A DNA stretch of 64,000 nucleotides from Parascedosporium putredinis (Eukaryota > Ascomycota > Sordariomycetes > Microascales > Microascaceae): positions 372,001-436,000 of the forward strand of contig CASHTG010000011.1 of NCBI GenBank assembly GCA_949357655.1. Reading direction: 5' to 3'. The notes under the pieces are model-generated. The model worked only from the letters and a program-made list of their open reading frames with translations, was not told where the DNA came from and did no database searches. Shown in pieces: positions 25,587 through 37,896 of the stretch. The position numbers and the translations under genes were made by a program. Position 1 is the stretch's first letter; every line of letters begins with the position of its first letter.

Positions 25587-26644
25587 GCTACTGGACCCGA
25601 TGAGATTCTGACAGCCATCCATGGGACAGCAGGAGAATGCGGACGCACCTTACGGACAAATTGGTAATGGAGGTGGATGAGGTTTCGGGGCGCTAGGATA
25701 GGCTATGGAGGATCACTATACCTCCCTATGTAAATTGCGTTTCAAGGGGAGCACTATGCTCGTTTATAATGACCTAATAGTCTATTACGATGATTTCACC
25801 ACACTGGTTTCGTGATGTCGATTCTCCCGTGAAAGAAGGATTCTGAAGCGACGGCTTTGACTGTGTATTCTCTATAAAATCGAAATCTGTCTGGCAAATG
25901 GAGATCGACGTGTTTTCGAGGCAGGCTGCGCTTGGATTCGGCCCGAATTCCGTTGTGTGGTTTTGACGGATGAATCCATTCGCTCCTGTCCGTTTGATGA
26001 TCCATATCAGACGATGTTATGGATCACGGCATGCCGCATTGGGCTTTCCTGTACGATTTGATAGGTACAATCTCAATCTGGGGAAAATGAGAAATTCTCC
26101 GGCGCTCGCGAAAAGAGACGTGAGGATCCGAACATCCTAGCAACGCATGTTTAACATTGAAACCATTTACACAAGCCATATCCTTCCAAGCATCCATGTT
26201 CTTACCCGCATACGACTTTGTCGTCTCCGCTTCAAACTTCACGATGTGTTTGCGGCGGGTTTTATGCAAGAATCGTGTGCCACAATCAATCTAGGCGAGC
26301 TTCAGCCTACCCCCATGTTGATATTCCCCCTTTACACCTGCTGGCTTTATAGCCCATTTCTACAGATTTCGATTGTGAAGGCACCCTAAATTTAAAGTAA
26401 ATGGATTTCGAGGGGCCGGCGTCCTTATTTGCACCTTGGTCGATCTATCCATGTATGGATGCTCTCCGACCTCGGGCTTGCACTATCGTCGATGGGCAGT
26501 CAAGATGTAGAAGTGTGCGCTGCATTTCCGCCCGTCTCCTTAGAAGACCACTTGATTGAATCGAGAAAAGTATTAATCGCCTTGCCTACGTCAAGTTGTC
26601 AGCATTGCTGTCGGCGGGAGCTACAGGCAGGCTTTTCTGGTCCC
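25587..26644. other. Intergenic region between convergent genes
   Basis: About 1.06 kb holding the 3' ends of the GPI-type gene and of the minus-strand F-box-like gene. A 125-codon plus-strand frame at 26429-26806 overlaps the F-box-like gene and is rejected. Nothing else recognised. Confidence 0.5.
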
Positions 26645-27637
26645 TCACTTACTCTGGTGACGCAAACATTCAACCTCTGCAGGAGAGTAGTAGATGTGGG
26701 CGATGTAGTCTTGCAACAGGGGAACAGGTCGTTGGCGAAATTGAGCTGCTCTTCAAAGTACACGCCAACCAGATACTCCTCGAAACTTAGCCCGACAATA
26801 TTATAATCAGCGTTGGTCCCGCTATAATCGACATTCTCCTTCCGTTTTAAAGTGTCTTCATCGACATCAGTAGCCGCAACGACGGGGTCGTCAAAGTCAA
26901 AGTTATCGTCGTAGAGCTCTCGATGCGAGTAAAGGACGCAGTGGTTTCCAGCCTTGTTCAAGTACAGGTACGCAAAAGCGCAGCATTGCTGGTCGAAGTG
27001 GAAGACTTGGATATAGCCACCAGCGCCGTTGTCGATTTCCGGAGGGCAGGGGACGAGCTTGCCCAGCTCGTAGTACCAGCCGTTGTAGCTGGGAATGCGG
27101 TAGCTGAGATGCCTGCTTCGCATAAATGTCTCATAGCCTACCGGCAAGGTGAGGCCTAGTGCTTTGGCCTGCGCGATGACGACGTCGATCTGCCAGTCCT
27201 CCGCCACACTTGAGAACCCCTTTCGGTCCGAGGAACTTCCGTTGGGCGCCTCGAGCCACCAAAAGGTGCCGTCCAGGTTCATCCAGCTGCGGAGATCCGG
27301 CGGCGAGCTGCGGTACAGAGGCGCCTTTGATCTCAGACCGAACTTGTCAACCAAGTAGCCTTCAAGCTCGTCACGCTGGTTGCTCAATCGGGCTCGAATG
27401 GGCCGATATGCTCTGGGAATGTCGGCACCAGCTTTTTGATATTCAAGGGGGAACAGCGCGCACATCGCTCGCGCGTTGTTTAGCCACGCTATCTGTGGTT
27501 TAAGCATGCTGAAAGTGACGGCGTAAAGCCGTTGGTTGAACGTTTTCGCGACATTCTCAAGGTCGAAGCAATTGAGGTGCGAGACTACTTGGGTGAGAAT
27601 CTCGGAGGAGAGAGAGAATAGTGGTAGTCTGAGCCAT
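26645..27637 (-). CDS. F-box-like protein
   Basis: The N-terminal region from ATG 27637 reads, after a frame break near 27613, SEILTQVVSHLNCFDLENVA and TFNQRLYAV, an F-box-like motif of the PPEIL...L type. The body includes WMNLDGTFWWLEAP, YNGWYYELGKLVPCP and GYIQVFHFDQQCCAFAYLYL, ending near YYSPAEVECLRHQSK at 26645. F-box proteins link substrates to SCF ubiquitin ligases through Skp1; no substrate can be guessed. The body also resembles SMI1/KNR4-like folds loosely, which I cannot confirm. Breaks near 27613 and 26720 (C-run) are single-base type. If they are ignored, the open frame is 26599-27507. Confidence 0.6.
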
Positions 27638-28354
27638 GTTCAACTAAACTTGGAAGCAAAGAGGATTTTGTCTTCTCAGCCCGGAATGAGAGAGGTTCAG
27701 TAATTCGCACAACGTTGAGGTTTATATCTCCGAAACTAATTCAGGGGTCTTTTTGATCAGCCCTTATTTTCCCCTAGGCACCAGCCTGGCCCGAGCGAGC
27801 GGGGAAGGGCTGAGATTGAACTCGATTGAAGCTAGAAAGCCTGGCTTCACGTGAATAAGCGGATCGATTTTCAGCCGAAAAAAAGATGACAGGGATGCCG
27901 TTGAACCTCATTCCCGCTTGCAGGTTCGAGCTACCTTTTCGGAGAAGTGGTTGTGCTGCGATTGGAGAAAATTATGCCGGGCCTGGAAAGAGGGAGCCCT
28001 GAACGGCCGCGCGCGCGAACAAGAGGTATCTGGTGCATAATGCATTGATCCACTAGATCTGAGGTGGCTGGAGGATGTCATCGCGGCTGAGGGTACGTGC
28101 CAACGCATCAGGCATCCTCGATCACGCGCGAGCCCCCGCATCGACTCACTTCTGCCCAAGGCCGATTCATATAGTCTACCGTTTAAATCATCAAAATCGA
28201 TCCGAGCCATTGATACACACGACGACTTTGTTTGTCTAATCAGGAATGTTCACTCGGTCGACAAAAGGTGAGAGGGAAAATGCCCTTCCAATTCTTTACT
28301 ATTTTCTTTTTATAGAAAGAGCACTTGAGGGATGTGCTGCACCGTAGCTTCTAT
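27638..28354. other. Intergenic region, no gene recognised
   Basis: About 0.7 kb holding the upstream region of the F-box-like gene and the 3' side of the thioesterase gene. A 100-codon minus-strand frame at 27908-28210 shows no motif. Confidence 0.5.
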
Positions 28355-29369
28355 CTACAACGCCGCCTTTGCGGGAGCGTGCGGCCGCATGATGCACTGC
28401 TGCGTCATGTTAGCCACCATCTTGCCCGACCGGTTCCATAGCCGCGCCTCCGTGTACGTCCTGCCCACGTCCGCCGAGGTCGTCTTGAGCTCCCGCAGAT
28501 TCCACTCGTTCAAGTCGATCTCGTCCGTAAACAGCCGCAGCGCAAAGTCGAGGCTCGAGCAGGCCGACGTGTCGCCAAAGTTGGCGCTGCTGTGCGCAAA
28601 GGGCAACGACGCCGAGAACCCGTCCATGATGTACGCGAGGCCGGCGCATTGGTCCGTCCACAGCTCCACGCGGTCCCGGCAGCGGAACCAGTCCGCCGAG
28701 GTCCGGGACGGCACGGGTAGGCTGTCCTGCGTGGTGGGGAGGTGCTTGACGGCTCCGCTTAGGTTTTGGGCCGAGATGCCCTCGGGCGTCTGGCGGAGGT
28801 CAAAGTGCCGGGAGAGCAGCCCGAACCGCTCCTCGAGGTCGGCCACCATCTCGACGGGGATGTCTCCGCGGCGCGCCATCTCCCTACTCGCGTCCGCGGT
28901 AGAGAGGATTCCTCGGGGCCGGAGTACGCCATGTCGGGCGGGGCCGAATACGTCAGCACCGACCCGGCCTCCTTCTTGTGGAAGTCCACCAGGAGAATCA
29001 TGCACATGCGCATGCTTCCGTCGACGTGCTCCTGGAAGACCTCGACCTGCCGCGTCGCAAAGGTCCGGGTGTCGCGGATTCTCCGCACCGAGCACTGCGG
29101 CCTCTTGGTGGTGGTCAATGGGCCGAGAAAGCTGCCTGTGGCCGAGTATAGGAGGTGGGTTGAAGGGACCGTCTGGCAGGCGGCCTGGACCCCGACGCTG
29201 AGGGCGTAGCCGCCAAAGGCGATGTCGCCCGTGTTTCCAAATTTGGCTGGGTAGGCGAGGGCCTGGAACCGATCGGGGAGATCTCCTTCACAGCTACCTG
29301 CTCGCATAACGTGCGAGGAGTTTGGCCTGTGGGCTTTACGCCGGAAGGTGTAGATGGTGACGACGACAT
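28355..29369 (-). CDS. TesB-type acyl-CoA thioesterase (ACOT8-like)
   Basis: From ATG 29369 the N-terminus leads into PDRFQALAYPAKFGNTGDIAFGGYAL-type sequence and LLYSATGSFLGPLT, then IRDTRTFATRQVEVFQ. These are blocks of the first hot-dog domain of TesB/ACOT8. The second hot-dog carries LDFALRLFTDEIDLNEW and GRTYTEARLWNRSGKMVANMTQQ. The enzyme hydrolyses acyl-CoA to free fatty acid and CoA, usually in peroxisomes. The reconstructed length of about 338 residues fits the family. The C-terminus here is KAAL, not a peroxisomal PTS1 tripeptide. Two missing-base breaks (about 29275 in a C-run, about 28917 in a G-run) split the frame. No intron is needed. Confidence 0.85.
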
Positions 29370-31741
29370 GGCCGAGTGGGGGAGAGGGCCTACGGCACGC
29401 CAAAAGGGGGTAGAGAAAGCTCAGACTGGGTCTGTGGTCGGGCGTAAATTTCACTCGAGTATGCCTTTTGCGAATTATAAGGTAGCGATTCAATGAGGCT
29501 TCAAAGGTCAAGTCAAGATTGGTATTCTAATGGCGGCTATAATTGTCCTGAACCTAAAAGATGAAGCCCGTCGGGGTCACCCCGAATGCCGAGGTACATG
29601 GATCATGCCTGGCTTTAGGCCTAGTTCGTACGTCTGCGGGGCCGGCCGAGGTCCTGCCCGGACTTGGGGTTCCAGGAACAATTACTCAGACGAATTGTCG
29701 TTTGCCTGTGCTAGTACGATTTGGGTTTCCAGTCAGGGTTTAGCGTGCTCTCATTCATATATGATGAGAAACAATCTAGCCCCCTCTGTCATGATCGCAA
29801 ACGTGGAAATCGACAGTTATCTCAAGTTTATGGGCTCTGGAACAAGACTGATCGTACTGAGCTTCCCTTTTCTCACTACCGTCGTCGTTAATAAGAGTTG
29901 CGCCGACTGGGCGTTGGCGTTGTGCCTGGTTGGAGTTGATGGATCTTTCGAGCCCTAGTTAACGAAACTATGCGTGCCACCGCCCATCTTTGGAGATAAG
30001 CAAACGCTGTTAATTGTTAACTGTATCTTTGAGCCTTGGTATATGGACTCTCCATCCAGTGAAGACTCCTACATACATGGGAAGGTAAAGAAGCTGGGGG
30101 AGGGGCTCGGGCACCACATATAATCACTCCTTGCGGAAGAGAACCTGCACCTGCTTGCGTAGGCCTCTAAAGGATGATGCCTTCTTCAATGAAAACCCCA
30201 TAAGTGATTCTTGGCAATGTTGTTTCAAGGCTCCGGAGCCAAGTTACCGATCCTGAACGGCAAAGAAGTGGTGACAAGGCGGCTCGGGTTTAGGCAGGTA
30301 CCACAACCTTAAGAGTATAGTCCACGTCCCGACCACTGCCCGGTTCCTGAGCTCCGTCCCATTTACTGCCAATCCCGCCATGCAGCAAGGAAGGATTGCC
30401 GCCGCATCATCTACAAGCTGCAGCGCGGTAAAGCCCATGGAAGTTGGTGGTGTGCCCTGATCCTACGTGGCGACCTACCATCTAACACGTGCCAAGGGAC
30501 AGGTTCGAAAACCCAGTCGTCCAGGCTAGCCGGGGCCATCAGGTATTAGATTAGATGCAGAGAGTTCTTTTTCGTGGTTTGACTTGCATTTCCCTTCCGC
30601 GGCAACAATGATAGCACAATTGGTTGTGCAAATTGGGAGTCCACCGAGGAACACCCAAGAGTGGGAATCGGGACAGCTGGTAGAGACCCCGCAGTCGAGA
30701 TGGATGCCCCCATTCTTCAACCAAGGAAACAGGGAGCGCTGCTTCTAAAATTGGATGACAAGATCTTCACATTTAGTTTCTTCAATACCGGGTTCTTCTT
30801 CATTGAATCGATTTCGGCTCTGTTCTCGCGGGAAAGAGTAACTATAGTAGAGGTGAGATCCCGGTCTTATTTCCGCGGCTTGGGGCCCCACGCCATGGGT
30901 AAGACCGGGGAGTAGCAACAAATGAAAAAAAAAAATTACACCTCGACACTCAAGTTTGGCTGGCAATTCCTCTGAGCGGATGTGCCGGCGTCACGCTAAC
31001 CTCGGCGTGCATTAGTGCGTTCCTCATCTGCTTGGCTCGAAAGCAGCCCCGCAACGGCTCTTGGTCGAGGGAGTCGAGGACCCCTCCTCCGCCGAAGCCA
31101 CAGGACTGAGGGGGGGACGAGAGGAACACCCTGAAAAGCTTGTCCTCCTTTTCCATTCAGGCTGTCACTGTGCATCAGGCCTTTTTCATTTGATCCTATA
31201 TGATTTTGCTAGTTGGGAGCATTGAGTTTGATTTTTGAACTTTTTATTGTATTCTGGTTTATGAATTGTAAAATGGAAAACTGGCTTCTAAGATATGCAA
31301 AAAAGAAAACATCAACCCATGATCGACGTAATGGATGGCTTTGTTGAAGCTCCTCCCTTTTCCTCCCCACCCGAGGTGAGGAATGATATAGACAAATACA
31401 GCGATGAGCAAGATTTCCGAGACTGATCATAGCAAACGGGGATTTTCTCCCTCCTTTCTCTCTTCTCCCTCTCTTCTTCCGTCCGTTTCAAGTTGCCCGA
31501 GCAAGATCCGAGAGGTCCCAGCAAGAGGTGACGTCATTTCTCGTGATCCGATGCCGGTTCCGTGATTCGAGAAAAGATGGCCTCTTCCTTTTTGGCCACC
31601 GCCCCATTAAAAGGTTTTCACGTTGAAGTGAAAGAAAACAAAAACGCCGCCTTGTTCGGCTTCTCAGTCTCCACTAAAGGGACCAATCAGAAAAAAGGGC
31701 GAGCTTTTGTTTGGGTTTTTGGCTTGTTCGTACAAGTCTGC
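29370..31741. other. Intergenic region, no gene recognised
   Basis: About 2.4 kb. A 142-codon frame at 29530-29958 (+) lacks any recognisable motif and is not called. An A-run near 30927 and low-complexity GA/TC tracts near 31440-31480 are present. No RNA gene or repeat recognised. Confidence 0.5.
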
Positions 31742-32809
31742 TTAGAACTTGTTCTGGTTGGCGTTGCCCATAAGCATGGTGGAGTCAGGCTTGTAGGACT
31801 TGGAGCAGAGGCGGACGTTGTACTCAACGTCAAGGATGGCACCCTTGGGCTCGTTCTCGACGGGCTTGAAAGTCAGGAGGAGATCATCCTTGACAGCGCA
31901 GGCGGTGTCGGTGGACAGGTAAGGGTCGTCGCTGGGGTAGAGCTGAGCGGTGACGCCAATGTAGTCGTCGTGGGTGACCATCATGTGGATGTGAGCGGGG
32001 CGGAAAGGGTGGCGGCCCATGATGCGGAGGAGCTCGGCGGAGGGGCCCGAGGTGTCGATGGCGTACTCGGTGGGCTTGAGGCAGTAGAACCAGAACTTGC
32101 CCTCCTCGTTGGTGCGGAACTTGCCGCGGAGGTTGTGGCGGGTCTGGTTCTCGGGGTCGAAGACGTCGTACTTGCCGTTGGTGGACGCCTGCCACATGTC
32201 GAAGACGGCGTTGGGGATGCCCTTGCCGGTGTCGACGTCGAAGATGGTGCCGTGGAAGAAGGTGAGCTGGCCGTCGGCGGGCATGTTCTGGACGACGCTG
32301 GCGCCGAGGTCGCGGAAGGGGGTCTCGGGGGACCAGAAGGGTCCGAGAATGGTGGAGGAGGTGGGCTCGCGGCCGGCCTCGGTCTCGATCTTGTGGTTGA
32401 TCTCGTCAACGAGACTGTTGGGGAGAGATTGTCGCGTTAGCTTAAGATTTTTTTTGTGTTCCCAGCGGTTGCAATTGTTGTTTCAAATTCTCTTTTGAAG
32501 GTGGAAAAAAAAAAAAAAGGAAAAAACTTACGACTCAATGCCGAGAATGTCGCACACCCTCCAGGTCTCGTTACGGTTCTTCTTGTAGGCCTGGCCGAGA
32601 GAGTTGACGTAGTTGACGCCGAGAATCCACTCGTCCTGGGTGAGCTCGACATCGCGGCAGAAGTCGTGCATGTGCTTGATGAGGGAGGTGAGGATCTCGC
32701 GGTGGCGGGGCTTGGTCTCGGGAGACATCAAGTCAACGACATGCTGGGTGAAGTTGGGGTCGAACTTGGACTTGGCGGGGGCGGCGCCGTTAGCGGTGTT
32801 GGAGGCCAT
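31742..32809 (-). CDS. Intradiol ring-cleavage dioxygenase (catechol/hydroxyquinol 1,2-type)
   Basis: Exons are 32809-32532 and 32414-31742 with a 117-nt intron; the product is 316 residues. The N-terminal helical dimerisation part contains LTSLIKHMHDFCRDVELTQDEW. The catalytic part has ILGPFW, TFFHGTIFDVDTGKGIPNA, WQASTNGKYDVFD and RPAHIHMMV. Tyr175, Tyr210, His234 and His236 have the spacing of the four Fe(III) ligands of catechol 1,2-dioxygenase. The enzyme opens catechol-type rings between the hydroxyls, feeding the beta-ketoadipate pathway. Whether catechol or hydroxyquinol is preferred cannot be told from the sequence. The frame is intact, one of the few conserved genes here without a break. 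There is no signal peptide, so it is cytosolic. Confidence 0.92.
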
Positions 32810-35800
32810 GATGACGGTAGAGTGTGAGTGGTTGCTTGTTGAATGAGGGAGGGGTATCTCGAGAATGGAAGAAAGAAAAAGAGAAAGGCTGTGTTGGAGA
32901 GGGGGAAGGATGGGATATTAAAAAGGGATGATTGTTCTGGATGATCTGGGGTTTCAATCAAAACGTGCCAGACAGCGGCACGGAAAGCTTATATTTAATA
33001 TCTTTTTTTCTCTGTCCCTCTTTCTCTCCTTTGTCCGCTCTCCTTCCTTGACCCGCTTCCGTTCCGTCTCGAACCTTGCGTAGCGCGAGTCCTCCATTTT
33101 TTTCTCTTCCTTTCGGGAGAGCTGGGCCCATCAGAGTGTCTACCGGCATGTGGGGACGAATCATACGAGTAAGAATCGCAGGCGGCAAAAGGTTTCGGCA
33201 ATATCTTGGAGGAGGGAGGGTGCAAGTTCTGGCGCTGGCGCGGAGAAGAGTGCGGAGGGATGGACGGAGGGGTTCTTGGATCAATTTCTGGTGGTCTCAA
33301 TTGTCCTACAGGCCGAACAGGGGATGGATCACTGCCCAGGTGGCCACAATACTTTTCTTCTGCTTCCTAGGCGCTGTTTGGGGCGGGGGCGAAAGTGCGA
33401 ATGGAGTAAAGACGCCCACGCTAGAGGGCTTGGCCCTTGGATGGAGAAATCCCGCCTCCAAAAGTTGCTAGCACGACTGTTCTGCTGCGAGCGATGCATT
33501 GTTGTATCGCCGAATCGCGAATGCACCGAGAATCGACAATCGATTGCTTAGCGGGCCAATCTCGCAGATGGCGACATCTGGGTCCTTCTCCACAATACTC
33601 CGCTTTGTTGCACATGTAGATTCCGGGGAGAGATTGTGGAGGAGAAACCCCTCGATAAAGGGTAGAATGAGGGGTTAATGCAGCTATCGCAAAACCGCCC
33701 ATCTATCCAAGACTTGCGTTTACCGCACTCGCCCTCGGATAAAGGCTCTTTCGCCGATGCCGTCCCCTCGCACACCTCCGCCTACCTTGCTGCCCTCGGC
33801 TAATGCTTTAAGTCCCCCTTGCCCTTGGCACATTGTCTGGCAGTTGCTCCCGGCTAAGCCTTCTCCCCCAAGTCGCCTTTCACCCCTCCCCCTTTCGACT
33901 CCTGCCTTTTCCGATGCGGGAGTTAACCCCTCCAAAAACCCTGCTGCTGCCCTCGATGCGTGTCCCCGGAGGAGGAAATTAGGTAGGACCCATCGAGGGA
34001 GCGCCAATCACGGGCGTTGGCTTTGCGATCCCAGGGGACACACTGGGCTGCCCACCACCCCAAGCACCCCCTCCACCTGCTCTTAGTTCGGTGGCGGCGG
34101 CAGTTGTGATCGGTATCCCCGCAATACCCTCCGACAAGCGAGAACTTGCTCGAAAATCCCGGGTTCACGACCCAGTCCTACTCCTCCCCCTCAATGTTCC
34201 CCTGACGGGAGGACGAGAGCCCCGTATCCTCGGCGTGCCCCTTACCTTGTCTCTTCGCTCTTCCCCTTCTAGAGACAATCTAGCGAGGGCAGGATCCGCT
34301 CTAGGAGCGGAACATGGCATCATGGGTTCTTTCTTAAAGGATTAGCTTACTATCCCTCCCCCTCCCCCAGCTCCCATCGGGAGCCTCCGAGAGATGTCTT
34401 GCTTTTGAAGAGACGCCGCCATCAACACTCTTTAGGCCTTGGACTGGGGGATATGCCTACTTCCGCCCTCACCCATCCGCACACCCCCTTCCCTCCTTAC
34501 TCCCAGATGAGCCCATACCCCTTTCTTGTCTCACTGCGGCTCCTGTGGCGGCAATCCCCGTCCTCCGCACAAGGTGTTTTATATACCCTCCCCGCGGGGA
34601 TCTTGGCGCAGTTGTCCAATCGTACGTGGTGATTATCAATGCTCGTTCGAGACTCGTATACCCCGGGAAGGCCAAGCGGCACGGCTAACCCCATGTCGTT
34701 CATGGCAGTTGGAGAAAAAGTGCAGCTTGCCGAAGTGGTACGATAGTGAAGGGAGTTTTGTTCTTCCCCAAAGGAATAGCAATCCTCTTCCGTCCCATAT
34801 CTCACTTCATCTAGTACTTTGCTTGGACCAAGATTCCGCGCAGAGTTGGCTTTTCCTAGATGGCAAGTGCCTTGCATCCACGCATAGTATAGTGTGACCT
34901 GTCTCACTCCGCATCCTTGAATCCCACTGCCCCTTCGAGGACACCTTTCTTGCTATCTGCGATATCCACGGCATTCGGAAATATGCTGGATGCCAACACG
35001 ATGCCAACATCCAGATTTTCCTCCATATGTCTCTTTCCCCCCTCCATTATCCTCTGCTCTTTCCCTTTTCATGTGCATGGAGAAATGATTCCGTCGCTTG
35101 GCATACAAGGCGACTTACATGTCCACCTCCACCCACCTCGCTTTCTCCTCCCAATCCCTTCTACCCGTCTCCCCGTACCTGTAGCTATGTCTAAGCTGGC
35201 CCCAGTCTTCCATTTTGCCACGCGGCCGACTGCTCCTCCCCCTCCTCCCTATGATTACTGGGGCTCGACCTTAAGCACCAGCCACACCTCCCTGTCCCCC
35301 ATCTTCTTCCCCCACGCTGAGTAGTGCATCTGTCACCTGTCTCCCGGGACCCTCTAAGCATGCCACACGCCCCAGCTGTGTAGGCGCCCCTCCTTAAACT
35401 GACAGTCCGGATGAATCTTTCACAGGCACAAGCGCGCCGGATCAGGTCCTACCCGGCGCTTGGTTGGAGGCTAGCCGCGTCCTACTCACCCTGACGCCTC
35501 TTCCTCACCATGCAACCATCGCTTACGAGCCGCTGTCATGAAAGAAACCACAAGGAGCTTAACCTAATCGCTGTTTCATGTCACTACAGGCGCGGAGCCC
35601 CAGCGGCCTTGTTCCTGCATCTATCCCGCCTGTCGCCTCTTGATGCGAGGCATGTCCTTCCCCACACACTCGCGTCTTTCTCGTCCCCGTGTTACTGAGG
35701 CGTGTATGTGTTATACTCCACGCCACCCATTGTTCTGTTTTAAGTTTGTTCTTTTTCGAGAAGAGGCAACCTCCTCCCTTCACTACCGGAATTGCCTATT

Positions 35801-37896
35801 GATAGGCTGACGGCTACGTGAGCGTGCCACGCGCTCAACTCTTCTCTACCTCCTACCCTATATTCAGCCTGACCCATACCCCAATTGATGCCTCGTAAGT
35901 ATTGGGGTACGACGATGTAACTAAACCTATCGTACGAAACACTTCGTAATCTCTTATGACCGAGCATCTTTAGCGTTGAGGCCAATCGATGGACATCTAA
36001 TCTTACATGCCGAATTTCGTAGCCGTCTGTCTCTATTTGGCTTGACAACGCCCTTTTAGTCCCACGACGGACGGCAGGGAGATAGAACCCCAAGCGACCT
36101 GTTGAACTGAGCGGACAGAGGCACTGCGTTCGGAGCTCATGATAGGGCTGGGATCCCCAGTGCTTGGCCCGGCATTTCCCAATCAGGTAGCCGCCGCTGT
36201 GGTAGTAGTCGCATCAAGATGCAAGGGCCAGAAGAAACCCCATCTCATCCATTGATGTGCCGAAGGGAGGGAGGAATGAGGAGAGATGAAGAGCACAATC
36301 CCCCGGTTGTTGGGGAGCAGTAGATTATTAGTATTAGACTGTGTTTGGTTGGGGGTGGGGCGGTAGTTGATGTGCTTGCCAGCGTGGTATAGATCAATGT
36401 TACGTCGTCGACACGCCAATCCCGGGGCCACCTCGGCCTTAGTAAAGTCTTGCTTCTCGAGGCCAGCCTTGTTTGGTGCATTTTCTTGGCAAGATTGATT
36501 GATTAGATAAAAAAAAAAAGCCTTGGCTCAGACCCTGAGAAACCCCTAAATCCCGTTCCCGAACCACGGGGCTCGAGTAGGACAATCTACACGGCGAAGC
36601 GAAGTGCTTTTGGTTACTAATAGATTGATAAAGAGCGAAATGCCCTCACCAATGTGTTATGGACGGCTTGGTCCCGCCTCAGACAAAGGACCTGTGGCTG
36701 CCCTCAGAATCTCATCGGCAGGGGAATGATGTGGAGCTGACGAAAATCATGTTCATCTCTCCCCCACTCCGCTGATCTCGCGAGGAGATTAAACCGAGGA
36801 AAGGAACAAGGAAGCGAGAGGAAGAAAAAAAGGAGGCAAAGAAACTAATACGCGGGAGCACGGGAGATGGAAACAAGCATGGGCAATGGCATTGCGAAAG
36901 CAGATCCCCACGCTAAAAGAAAATGACCCCATGAGACGCTACGGAGATGAAACTGGAGTCCCCAACTGGAGGAAAATGGAGGGTCTGAAGCTGCAAGTCC
37001 CGGGGCTTTTTCTTGCGGCTGTCTGCGCCGGTGGATGGCGCAGACGAGTGCAACGCGGTGGAGACCAGGGTCGACATAGTCTTTATTGATCCATTTGCTC
37101 CATCCATGCGTGCGTTGCCTCTCGAAAGCGGCTCCTCATTGGCATTTCTGCGCTTGACGTCACATTCAAAAGGACCATCTTTCCCAATCGAGCTACCGGG
37201 GCCGCTGCTCATGACGACGACGACGACGTTTCAAGTTTTCCCGTTTTTTCTGTTCTTTCTTCGTTTTCCTTTTCGAAGCCCTGTCAGTACCCAAGGATGA
37301 CATGCCGGGGGAAGGGGGGATGGAAGCCTCTTTCGTTGGTCGAACGGGGAGAACGTGGGGTTGGCTGCCACTTGGGACTTGGGCACACGACGCCCGACGA
37401 GAGACGACATGGAGGCACCGAACAAGGAGGGGAAGCACAGAATAAAAACCCCCGCCAAGTCGAGGTGAGAGACGAAAAGAGACGCTTCTCAACAATGTCA
37501 CATCTGAGGCTTAGCCGGCCGCGCGTTTATTCCCTTCTAGAGAAAAAAACAATGTTGCTTCTCAACATCATCTGCTGAACTCGGCCGCCGACATCGCTCG
37601 CCCAGGACCGTTACTTGTCTACCGAACGTGAAACAATACGCGGAAAAAACGAGAGAGTCGATCCAACAATAGACAAAAGGGCAAGCTAAGACGTGATAAA
37701 ATCTCCGGCGGCCAAGGAAACAAGCAAGGAAAAGAACTAAACCGTACTAGTAGCATCCGTCGGACCGCCCCTTACTACCCCGACAGCCCTGCACGTCATT
37801 AACCTTTAAGCTCAGCTTACTCGTACTTATCAATCTCTCAAACTACCTCGCTGCCTTTTACCCCTTCCCCTTCCCAGCTATCAGCTTTCATCGAGA
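32810..37896. other. Long intergenic region, no gene recognised
   Basis: About 5.1 kb. The first 500 bp is the dioxygenase promoter. Between about 33720 and 35330 the plus strand is notably pyrimidine-rich (CCCT/CTTCC-type), giving long but featureless open frames. None of the frames (up to about 136 codons) shows a domain, signal peptide plus intron logic, or transposon motif. The final 100 bp is CT-rich and leads to the F-box gene start at 37897. Confidence 0.5.

Noticed and set aside
29530..29958. 142-codon plus-strand frame
   Set aside because: No recognisable domain, signal peptide or conserved block. Its composition resembles the surrounding intergenic DNA.
31562..32440. 292-codon plus-strand open frame
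   Set aside because: It is antisense to the well-supported dioxygenase gene. Its Gly/Val/Glu-rich translation mirrors the GC-biased codons of that gene.
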